Shown here piece by piece: positions 28,565 through 36,108 of a stretch of DNA of 64,000 bases. Position 1 is the first letter of the stretch, and every line of letters begins with the position of its first letter. Origin of the DNA: DASVTR01 sp036387475 (GTDB lineage: Bacteria > Acidobacteriota > Blastocatellia > Pyrinomonadales > Pyrinomonadaceae); the NCBI GenBank assembly GCA_036387475.1, contig DASVTR010000023.1, positions 62,001 through 126,000 on the forward strand, given 5' to 3'. Below the pieces are notes generated by a model. It had not been told where the DNA came from and did not search any database. It saw only the letters and a program-made list of their open reading frames with translations. The translations under genes and the position numbers were made by a program.

Positions 28565-31500
28565 TCACTCGCCGACGGGTGATTCCAGCATGGGCGGCGT
28601 AGGGTAGTTGAGATTGATATTGGAGACTAGCTGAGAGAGGTCGCCGTTTGTGCCCGCATCGTATCCGAACCCGGCCAGTGCGTTGAAAATCGCCGTGCGA
28701 TTCGACATGGGTGAATTCGCCGCCGAATCCTTCATGAGCGTGCTGGCAATGGTCTGCAAGGATGTGGCCGAAGACTGCGGCGTCCCCGTTTGGGCGGGCT
28801 GCGGTATCGGCAGATAATTTTCCTGGTCTGCGTTTGGGTTGATGGGATCGTAGCTAAGATTCTCCATCGGAATCGGGGCCGGCCCCGAAGGCTGCTGGAC
28901 AGGAGGAGCGATATTCTTAAGCCCGACGAGTTGTCCGGGGAGAGTGTTGGCGGCTGGTGGCGGCGTTTGTCCCTGCGGGATGGGTTGTCCCCAGGTGGCC
29001 TCAGGTACGTCGCGCGTATTCAAAGCCCATGACCAGTTATCGTTGATGTCCTGATTGGTATTGTCCTCGTATGTAACCGTCAGAGTGAGCACGGAGTTTA
29101 CGCAGATGATGCCCATGGGGCGCACGCCTACGTAGTATCCGTCTGCCTGGCGCGCACACGAAGGGGCGTTTGCATCCGCCGGAACAAGCGTCGGCGGTGC
29201 AAGCTTTGCCGTCGTTGATGGGCCGACCAAATCCAGTTCGGTCAGGGGCCAGGCCGTCTCTACGCTGAACTTAAATTCGTCTGCGCGCACGAGCCAGCGG
29301 CCATCCGGGCTTGGCTGTGGAAACTGACCGGCGTTGATAATAAGCTTGATGACATTCTTGAATGGAGGCTGGTCATCTTCGGCTGCGAAGGCCATCATGG
29401 ATTGGGCCTTCATCATTGGCTGCTGTTTTGACTGAGCCTTGTCCTGCGGCAACAAGGTCTGGAAGTCGCTGAACTGTAGATAGTCGTTGCCCTGTCCGTA
29501 AGATGGGCCAAAGGAGACTGAAAAAGAGACGCACCACAGATGTACGTGGACTGTTCCGCCGGTCGGCGGCCCCCACATGGTCAGGTCAGCGCCAAGCTCG
29601 ACCTTGATGGTCGTCGTCACAAAAAGCAGGTGCAGGCGGTACGAGACGCCTATGCTGATGCCTATATCCGCCGTGTAGTAGAAGGGTTTCCACTGAACCA
29701 GAAAATCTGCGTAGGCTGTGAACCACGCAAACAGATTGCCGGAGTGAAACCCAACGTCGAGCGAGCCGCCGGCCATAACGCAGGAAGGCGTCAGTGCGAA
29801 GTAAGCGCCGCCCTTCATGCTGACCTGGTCGCTGATCTGCCAGTTAAAACCCAGACGCGGCTCATCCGGATACCACTGCGGCTTGTTGAACTGTGGATGA
29901 TAGCCGCCTATCGTGAGCACGAAATCGCCTGAGTGGTCGGGGCCGCCGTCCTCCGGGGCAGCGAACCAGATGCAGAAGGCGAAGCCGCCCGTCAGATGAC
30001 AGGCCGGGTCAATGACGTAGGAGTTGGGAGTGATGACCGCCGTCGCAGAGAAATAACCGTCCGAAGGGTCTATGATTACCTCCAGACCAAGCTCCACATA
30101 AGCGTAGGTGACCGAGCCAACCTGGGGTAGTTTTATTCTGGAGAGACCCAAAATGGCAATCTCGAAGTGATTGCCAAACTCCACTACGACTAAAGCATTT
30201 GAGTTGATGAGTTCAAAAGAGGTGAACTGCACGCCCGCAGCTATCCAGTTGACTCCCTGCGCTGGCTGAACCCAATCCTGTATAGCCTGTAGCGCCTCTT
30301 GAGGGCCTGCGTCAGCGCCGCCGATCTTCGAGGGGTCTGTGAGACCTGCGACGAATGGAAAGTCCTGAACCTGGTCTTGCTGCGGCAGTGTCAGCGAGCG
30401 GTTATAACCAAAGCCCGCCGACAGCCCCGTGATGAAGAAAAAGGCAGGGCCGCCAATCGGAGCATTCAGGAAGGCGAAGATAAAGAGCGACGGGTGTCCG
30501 TTCAAAGTCGCCCACGAGCCGAGCGCAGAGATAGACCAACTGGCCGCTTTGATGAGCGCCTCGCCGTTGTATTCGACTATATCCTGACCATCAACGTTGA
30601 CATGCGCTTTGAACAGGCCGCCGCTCACCTCGACAGGCCCCTGGGAGAACGTAATGTCCAGCCCGTCAAGCCCAAGCTCATAGCTGCTCAGGTCGCCGGG
30701 CGACTTCAAGGGGATGCCGATGGAGAGACCTTCGAGGTCAACTTCCAGACCGCCCAGAGCGACATCGCCGTCGAACAAAAACGAGAGCCTGAGGTCGGGA
30801 TTAGTCTGCGGCCACTCTACGCCGAGTCGCTGGCATTGGAGCGGGCCGAAGGCACGCTGAACCGGAATCCAAACCGTATCGGTCGGAGTGTCGTCCGGCG
30901 CATACAGTTGGAAGTTGACCTCCGTGCTATTAGCAGGGTCATTTATCCAGGCGACAGACGCCGAAAAGGCCGGATTGACCGCCGCAGTGTCTGCGCCAGC
31001 GCCGCTCGCATTATTCGAGCCGGACGACAATAAATTCTGGGCCACCGGATTACCTGAGCTACCCGTGACCCCTGCTCCGAGAGGCAGCCCCAGATGGTCT
31101 AAGCGTACAGCGCCGCCCCAGAGAATCTGGCTCAAGTTGGAGAAGTCCAGCGAGAGGCAGAACCTTAGCTCTACGCCTCCGAGTTGAACACCCCTAATAT
31201 CAAAGAGCGGTTTGTCTTTGCCTCCTGCGAAGTCAAAGCCGAGACTCATCAGTTCGACTTTGGGATTGAAGCTGAACTGGCTCGTACCGATAACGTTAAC
31301 CAGCAAGATGGTGATGCCTGTACCGGCTAATGTGCTTTGAGGGTCGGCCCGCCCCGCCCAATTATCGGCATCGCTTTCTCCCGTCAGCCACTTCCCTATC
31401 TGTAGTACGAATTGAGGCTGATTCGCTGCGGCAGAGTCTGATGAAGAGTTACCATTGCTGGCTTCTGTGCCGCCAGACGAGCCGGAGATTTGTATATCTT

Positions 31501-32470
31501 CGACCAGCAGGCGCAGACCGTAATCAGTGCCTCCGTTTGAGGCTTCGCCAACGACGTAGATGCCACCCTTGCCCAGCTTTAAGATCGGATCAGTATTGCT
31601 CGACACTATCTTGAGCACCCCGGCCACAAGTGTTTCGGCAATCTCGGTAGGCGTCTTGCCCTGATAATCAGTCAAGCCGCTCAACGCGTACTGCCCGCCA
31701 TTCATCTGTAAGAGATTGAGGGCTGTGAGCACGTCTCCGATTTTTTTATTCGTAGACGGGATGTTGGTCGAGAGCCACCCGGCGATTGTCTGCGTTCCCA
31801 GAACGGCGTTGACCCAGTTAGCAAGAGTTGCATTCTGCAGGTCTGCGAGCGTCTTCGCCGTAGACTGGCTCGACGGCGGCTGCATATTCAGAAAGCTGAG
31901 CGTGAAATTGGGGACTGTATCGCTGAAGTAGATGTTTCCCTCGAACTCCAGTCCAGTGAAAGTGACCTGATTAGCACCTGAGCCGACCTGGAATGTTTCC
32001 TTGGTGTCTACGTCCAGCTTAATGACAACAGGATAATTGGCCGAGCCGGTGATGATGACCGGAGAGTTGACCGGGAGATTGAACAGGGGAAAGAAGACCC
32101 AGCCTGTAATGTTGATGGTTGATGCTTCCCCTGTAAAGGGATGCCACAGCCCTACGCCCACGGTCGCGGGCGGAGTTGTATCGCTCTGCAGCGGCAGAAC
32201 TATATAAACGCCGCTCGGCGCTCCATTCCAGTTGACGGCATACCACTCACGATCCGAAGGCGTTCCCTGGGCGGGGCTGCCCAGTATATCTCGAAGCAGA
32301 TTGAGCATATCCCTGGCATCAGCGGGAATTTGCTTCAGGTAGGGCAAAGGGTTTTCGAACCAGTCCAGATTGAACTCTTTGCCGTCTGGCTGATTGAGCA
32401 GGCCGACTAACAGCCCGAAGTCAACGAGCTTCTGTTCCAGCGCGCCGGAAGGGATAGGGATAGTGGACAT
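28565..32470 (-). CDS. Giant beta-rich protein, DUF6603 type
   Basis: About 1301 residues from ATG 32470 (MSTIPIPSGALEQ). The frame is open to 32599, but the extra 43 residues look non-coding. The N-terminal 430 residues are mixed. A long beta-strand-rich region from about 430 to 1050 has recurrent Gly/aromatic strands (VRLDHLGLPLG, PAFFFITGLSAGFGYNRSL, DFVLTIGGYHP), which I associate with DUF6603; a profile search should confirm. A Pro/Gln-rich tail and NLNYPTPPMLE end it. No signal peptide. Upstream gene of locus A, divergent from locus B, which has a second protein of this type. Confidence 0.75.
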   Translation of the reverse strand: MSTIPIPSGALEQKLVDFGLLVGLLNQPDGKEFNLDWFENPLPYLKQIPADARDMLNLLRDILGSPAQGTPSDREWYAVNWNGAPSGVYIVLPLQSDTTPPATVGVGLWHPFTGEASTINITGWVFFPLFNLPVNSPVIITGSANYPVVIKLDVDTKETFQVGSGANQVTFTGLEFEGNIYFSDTVPNFTLSFLNMQPPSSQSTAKTLADLQNATLANWVNAVLGTQTIAGWLSTNIPSTNKKIGDVLTALNLLQMNGGQYALSGLTDYQGKTPTEIAETLVAGVLKIVSSNTDPILKLGKGGIYVVGEASNGGTDYGLRLLVEDIQISGSSGGTEASNGNSSSDSAAANQPQFVLQIGKWLTGESDADNWAGRADPQSTLAGTGITILLVNVIGTSQFSFNPKVELMSLGFDFAGGKDKPLFDIRGVQLGGVELRFCLSLDFSNLSQILWGGAVRLDHLGLPLGAGVTGSSGNPVAQNLLSSGSNNASGAGADTAAVNPAFSASVAWINDPANSTEVNFQLYAPDDTPTDTVWIPVQRAFGPLQCQRLGVEWPQTNPDLRLSFLFDGDVALGGLEVDLEGLSIGIPLKSPGDLSSYELGLDGLDITFSQGPVEVSGGLFKAHVNVDGQDIVEYNGEALIKAASWSISALGSWATLNGHPSLFIFAFLNAPIGGPAFFFITGLSAGFGYNRSLTLPQQDQVQDFPFVAGLTDPSKIGGADAGPQEALQAIQDWVQPAQGVNWIAAGVQFTSFELINSNALVVVEFGNHFEIAILGLSRIKLPQVGSVTYAYVELGLEVIIDPSDGYFSATAVITPNSYVIDPACHLTGGFAFCIWFAAPEDGGPDHSGDFVLTIGGYHPQFNKPQWYPDEPRLGFNWQISDQVSMKGGAYFALTPSCVMAGGSLDVGFHSGNLFAWFTAYADFLVQWKPFYYTADIGISIGVSYRLHLLFVTTTIKVELGADLTMWGPPTGGTVHVHLWCVSFSVSFGPSYGQGNDYLQFSDFQTLLPQDKAQSKQQPMMKAQSMMAFAAEDDQPPFKNVIKLIINAGQFPQPSPDGRWLVRADEFKFSVETAWPLTELDLVGPSTTAKLAPPTLVPADANAPSCARQADGYYVGVRPMGIICVNSVLTLTVTYEDNTNQDINDNWSWALNTRDVPEATWGQPIPQGQTPPPAANTLPGQLVGLKNIAPPVQQPSGPAPIPMENLSYDPINPNADQENYLPIPQPAQTGTPQSSATSLQTIASTLMKDSAANSPMSNRTAIFNALAGFGYDAGTNGDLSQLVSNINLNYPTPPMLESPVGE

Positions 32471-33116
32471 GTGCTTGCCTGCTTTCAGGTGAGAGAAATA
32501 CCGGGAGATTACTTTGCAGCGTGACTCTCTAGTTGCGCTATGCCTTGTTAACCCTGTGAATGATTCGTTCAGGACGGGAATCGCTACTGACCCTACCACA
32601 GGTCAGTTAACGGGTTTATTCACATCATCGAGAGATAGTAATAGCCTTTGGAAGCTATCTCTTAGATAAGACAACCCTGCTTGTACACAACTATGGATTT
32701 ATCAGGGAAGTAAACTTCAGCAGCCAAAAGCAAGACATGCTTCTCGTCATTTCAGGGAAGTTCCCCTCATTCAAAGGAGCACGTTCTTCTTTATGAAAAT
32801 GGTAAAACGAAAGACTTATTCAACCCTGTGGGATGTATAGGCATTCTGAGCTTCTTCGTTAAATTTCCTTCCGAGGATTACAAGGAGGTAATAATCCCTG
32901 AGGGGCTGTAATGAAGATTCAGAATCAGGAACTTTCGAAATTCGAGTAGAAACTAAAGGCATTCACGCTTTGTGTCAATAAAAATGTCTACAGGTGCAGA
33001 GGGCGAATCAGATGTCCGCTTGCGCGTCATTACGTTATGTTCAAGCCATGTAGCGGTAGGAGCTTAAAGAAGGGTGAAAGAGTCATCTCTCTAAAATAGT
33101 TGAGATGAAAAAGAGA
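32471..33116. other. Divergent intergenic region between locus A and locus B
   Basis: No gene larger than about 15 codons with a plausible ribosome site. It is AT-richer than its surroundings and must contain the locus A promoter. Short palindromes are present, for example GAGATAG / CTATCTC around 32631-32660, and a repeated CAGGGAAGT word at about 32704 and 32753, but I cannot assign an operator. Confidence 0.4.
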
Positions 33117-33149
33117 TGGCGGAGAGGGTGGGATTTGAACCCACGGTGG
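33117..33149 (-). repeat. 33-bp direct repeat, putative att site (left)
   Basis: Identical to 50429-50461 in the same orientation. It corresponds to the CCA end, acceptor 3' strand and T arm of tRNA-Ser. The pair flanks the entire locus B operon (17.3 kb). Integrases of the tyrosine family commonly recombine at tRNA 3' ends and leave such repeats. Confidence 0.75.
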
Positions 33150-33199
33150 AGTTTCCCCCACTCCGGTTTTCGAGTCCGGTCTGCACCCTGCCACTAACG
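33117..33199 (-). pseudogene. tRNA-Ser(CGA)-like pseudogene, 5' acceptor strand missing
   Basis: On the minus strand the CCA end, T arm, long variable arm and CGA anticodon loop are preserved. The anticodon stem has an A-A mismatch at its loop end, and the 5' acceptor strand (GGAGAGG expected) is replaced by unrelated sequence, so it cannot form the acceptor stem. The last 33 bases are identical to the intact tRNA at 50429. The variable arm is closer to the remnant at 6.5 kb. It behaves like the far att site of an element inserted at tRNA-Ser. Confidence 0.75.
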
Positions 33200-33283
33200 C
33201 GTACCAGGCAGGAATTGCTAGGAATTTCAAATAACCGGCAGCCGTCAAAGCATAGCTCTTCTTAGCAATTCCCAGCACGTCAT

Positions 33284-33305
33284 TACGCCATCTTTACGCC
33301 AAGTA
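33284..33305 (+). repeat. 22-bp dispersed direct repeat, copy 2
   Basis: Identical to 16695-16716. It lies about 85 bases beyond the tRNA-like remnant, just inside the locus B island. A third, partial match (GGTACGCCAAATAGTG) occurs near 50360, by the other end of the island. Confidence 0.7.
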
Positions 33306-33376
33306 AAATATTGCCAAGCCTCTTCCTATCTGTGGCGGTCACTGCCCTCCCACCTAAACCACCCTGACAATCAGGC

Positions 33377-33511
33377 TCATTTCTTCAACCACCGCTTAAT
33401 CCAGGCACGTACTTCTTTGAGTCCTGTTTTGCCCACGATCTTGAGTTTCACTAGCTTTGGTAGGGGGATACCATCTTTATTCCGTTTCCCACCTTGAGCT
33501 CCAAAATTTAT
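33377..33511 (-). pseudogene. Possible AlpA/excisionase-like C-terminal fragment
   Basis: A minus-strand frame ends in DGIPLPKLVKL, then GLKEVRAWIKRWLKK and a stop. The order PLPK.VKL followed by a SEVRAWI.. helix resembles the C-terminal part of AlpA-family MerR-like excisionase regulators. No start codon with a ribosome site and no N-terminal recognition helix are present. Its position just inside the putative att site suits a remnant of an integration module. The identification rests on about 35 residues and is weak. Confidence 0.3.
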
Positions 33512-33539
33512 TGTCAAATAATTTATGTTGTGATAAAGT
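33511..33539 (+). promoter_or_regulatory. Predicted promoter of locus B
   Basis: TTGTCA (33511-33516), a 17-base spacer, TAAAGT (33534-33539). The same boxes with the same spacing recur before the second paralogue at 34841, embedded in a conserved leader of about 120-150 bases that includes a small CCCT...AGGG hairpin directly after the -10. Conservation between the copies supports function. Confidence 0.5.
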
Positions 33540-33661
33540 GCGCCCTCCCATAAGGGTGCGTGTGGCGGAAGCATATCCTGTCGCCTTCCTGCTTACCTAA
33601 CTGTGATGACGTTCCTTTACCACGCGTTCTCGCCCGAGAGTTCCCTGCCACGGAGCCTTTT

Positions 33662-34816
33662 ATGGATTTTGCATACGCGCCCGGAGAAACGTCAGTAGAT
33701 GATTTAATGCGAGACATGCTTGAGCGACGGTCTGACACAATACCTGTCCCCGCCCGGCCCGACGCTAACCTTCGAGAGTTCATCGCGGATATGAATAATA
33801 TCCCCATAATTCCTCCACTCACTCGCCTGGCAGATAATATCCTCCTATGCACTCATGCTTACAATGAAGGTGTTTTGGACGCTTCTATGTTTCCCGGTCA
33901 AAGCGGCGAGACGGTTTTTGAGACGCTCGAAGAAACACTCAAAGACCCGAACAAATCCATCGCCATCCCCGACCCTCTGATAGGACATAATCCTAACGAT
34001 CCCATCACACATTTCTTCCATATCAAGGGCTGCAATGTCGGAACGGCGGTCCCGTTTATGGTCAAGCTGAAAGAGGCTCTCGGAAACCACGTCAACGTCA
34101 CGGCCCCTATACATTTTCACGGCATTCTACGGGCTTTTGCTGTCGGCGTCTTTGAATATATGGCTTATAAATTTCAGATTGTAAGGCGCGACCCATTTAA
34201 GGATAGAGCGGAGGCACTCGCGGCTTTCATCAGTCGGACGGACTTCAAACTGATTGACGGCACGGTTGTACCGGAGAAACTTTGGAAGCAATGGATTCCG
34301 AAAGATATTACCAAGACAGACTCGCGTAAGGTCTATCTTAATCTAGGTCGGACAATCGGTAAGCAAAAAAATATCAGTGCCGACCGGGATTTTCAAGTGG
34401 TTGATGCGCACACTGTTTATGGGAAATTCACGTATACAATTCCTTTCCGACAACCTACTGTGGTGCCGACCCAGACAGCAGATCAAGAGAAGGCGCTCGC
34501 ACAGTCCGTCAACGCGAACCCCAAGTTCCAGGCGACACATCCTTTTCCTATACACACCCGCTTTGGCTACGCCTCGATTGCCGATTTTCTCGCCGGTTAT
34601 AATTGGACATTCAGTATTAATGTTAGGCCCCCTCCATCAGACCTATCCGATCTTGTATGCTCAGGGCAGCGATGTCAATACATTATGATGGTTCCTATCA
34701 CCAATCCCGTTACAGGCAATATTATCTTCAACTTTCATCCAAACAAGGGGTCTGGCCTCCCCTCCATCAGAACAGGATTGGTAGAGAGCGACACCAAATT
34801 TTTTGCCACTGTCTGA
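33662..34816 (+). CDS. Putative CHAT/caspase-like His-Cys protein, copy 1
   Basis: 384 residues from ATG 33662. This start is chosen because it aligns with the start of the paralogue and both have CGGAGC upstream; the open frame begins at 33560, but that part is leader sequence. Seen: a hydrophobic strand ending in His65 (NILLCTHAYNEG), and 59 residues later a strand ending in Cys124 (FFHIKGCNVG), followed by PFMVKLKEALG and APIHFHG. A strand-His / strand-Cys pair with this spacing is the arrangement of clan CD peptidases (caspase, CHAT). The family assignment is inference; no motif beyond the dyad is diagnostic. First gene of locus B. Confidence 0.6.
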   Translation: MDFAYAPGETSVDDLMRDMLERRSDTIPVPARPDANLREFIADMNNIPIIPPLTRLADNILLCTHAYNEGVLDASMFPGQSGETVFETLEETLKDPNKSIAIPDPLIGHNPNDPITHFFHIKGCNVGTAVPFMVKLKEALGNHVNVTAPIHFHGILRAFAVGVFEYMAYKFQIVRRDPFKDRAEALAAFISRTDFKLIDGTVVPEKLWKQWIPKDITKTDSRKVYLNLGRTIGKQKNISADRDFQVVDAHTVYGKFTYTIPFRQPTVVPTQTADQEKALAQSVNANPKFQATHPFPIHTRFGYASIADFLAGYNWTFSINVRPPPSDLSDLVCSGQRCQYIMMVPITNPVTGNIIFNFHPNKGSGLPSIRTGLVESDTKFFATV

Positions 34817-34840
34817 GCTTCGTCCACCTGCAAAATCTTA

Positions 34841-34869
34841 TTGTCAAATCATCTATGTGGTGATAAAGT
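34841..34869 (+). promoter_or_regulatory. Predicted promoter before the second CHAT-like gene
   Basis: TTGTCA (34841-34846), a 17-base spacer, TAAAGT (34864-34869), duplicated from the locus B promoter with identical geometry. It lies 25 bases past the stop of copy 1, so copy 2 and the downstream genes may have their own initiation. Confidence 0.5.
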
Positions 34870-34989
34870 GCGCCCTCCACATAGGGTGTACGAAGTGGAA
34901 GAGTCTCCCCTCGCCTTCCTACTTACCTAACCGTGATGACGTTCCTGCCATAAACGTCCTCACCAAGAGTTCCTGGCTCGGAGCAGCTT

Positions 34990-36099
34990 ATGAACTATGG
35001 GTTTGCGCCCGGAGGAACGCCTCAGGATGGTCGCGTCCGACTACTGTTCGCGCGGCGGCCCAATACCACACTTATCGCCGCCCAGCGCGGACGCACTGTT
35101 GTCCGCCAATTCATAGGCCACCTGAACACTTCCCCAGCAATCACTCGTCCGGTGGATGATCTTCTGCTAGGTGCGCATGCAAACGACGAAGGTTTCCTGT
35201 TCGCTCCGATGTTTGCGGGCCAGAACGGCGCGACCACCTTTGAGACGCTTGAAGCCACGCTGGCCGACCCGAACAAATCCATCGTCATCCCCAACCCTCT
35301 GATAGGATTCACGGCAGGCGACCCCATCACACATTCTTTTCACATCAAGGGATGCAACATCGGTAAAGCAGCGCCGTTTCTGACCAAGTTGAAGGAAGCG
35401 CTCGGGGATAACGTCAATGTCACAGCCCCGAAACACTTCCATGGCATTACCGAGTATGCCGCTCAAGGCGTGTGGGAATGGATGGCTTATGAATACAAGA
35501 TTAGTCAGCGTGATCCGTTTGCCAATCAGGCCGCTGCGATTGCGGAATTCACGGCTCAGAACTTCACGCGAATTGACGGCTCAACCGTCCCGGCAACTGA
35601 GTGGGCAGGATGGATTCCGAATCGAATCACACAGACGGACTCACGCGTCATCACTGTCAACCTGGGACAGACCATCGGCAGAAGAAGCACTATCCAGGCC
35701 ATACAGGAGTTTCGTGTGAGGCGCGGGCAATTCAATTACACCATCACTTTCCCAAATTCACAGAGTGTGCCGACCACGCAGCCAGATCGGGAGCAGGCGC
35801 TAGACCAGTCGCTCAACTCCAATCCTTTGTTCGATGCAGTACATCCTTTCCCCGAATATGTTCGCTGGGGCTACACCTCGATTGCCGATTTTCTCGCCGG
35901 TTATCAATGGACATTCAGCCGGTCGGGCGCGGTTCTGGTATGCGTGGGACGACGATGGGAATACACCATGCTCGTGCCAATCCTCGATCTGGCGACGGGC
36001 GATATTATCTTCAATTTTTATCCTAACGCAGGCTCTCCGCAAGCTCCCATTACAACCGGACTGCAAGAGAGCGACACCGACTACTTTGAAACCGTTTGA
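34990..36099 (+). CDS. Putative CHAT/caspase-like His-Cys protein, copy 2
   Basis: 369 residues, ATG with CGGAGC seven bases upstream. Paralogue of the preceding gene: His63 in LLLGAHANDEG and Cys122 in SFHIKGCNIG are both conserved, again 59 residues apart, and GYTSIADFLAGYQWTF near the C-terminus matches GYASIADFLAGYNWTF in copy 1. The N-terminal 50 residues differ. No signal peptide or membrane helix. It ends nine bases before the DUF6603-type gene, so it is coupled to the giant-protein genes. Activity is predicted from the dyad only. Confidence 0.6.
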   Translation: MNYGFAPGGTPQDGRVRLLFARRPNTTLIAAQRGRTVVRQFIGHLNTSPAITRPVDDLLLGAHANDEGFLFAPMFAGQNGATTFETLEATLADPNKSIVIPNPLIGFTAGDPITHSFHIKGCNIGKAAPFLTKLKEALGDNVNVTAPKHFHGITEYAAQGVWEWMAYEYKISQRDPFANQAAAIAEFTAQNFTRIDGSTVPATEWAGWIPNRITQTDSRVITVNLGQTIGRRSTIQAIQEFRVRRGQFNYTITFPNSQSVPTTQPDREQALDQSLNSNPLFDAVHPFPEYVRWGYTSIADFLAGYQWTFSRSGAVLVCVGRRWEYTMLVPILDLATGDIIFNFYPNAGSPQAPITTGLQESDTDYFETV

Positions 36100-36108
36100 G
36101 TTTCGCAC

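Larger units (their letters stand above)
33501..34830 (+). repeat. Tandem duplication unit of about 1.33 kb
   Basis: Promoter, leader and coding sequence of the first CHAT-like gene recur in the second. The promoter boxes are 1330 bases apart and the start codons 1328. Leaders share long near-identical stretches (for example the CCTAAC.GTGATGACGTTCC segment), while the proteins have diverged considerably. The duplication is therefore old, yet the leader has been kept. Confidence 0.8.

Noticed and set aside
30299..31033. 244-codon plus-strand frame
   Set aside because: Antisense to the DUF6603-type gene; no start signal and Arg-rich shadow composition.
33117..33199. Functional second tRNA-Ser
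   Set aside because: The 5' acceptor strand does not pair and the anticodon stem has a mismatch at its loop end.
33560..33661. N-terminal extension of the first CHAT-like protein
   Set aside because: Corresponds to the duplicated non-coding leader; the paralogue starts at the position equivalent to 33662 and both starts share CGGAGC.
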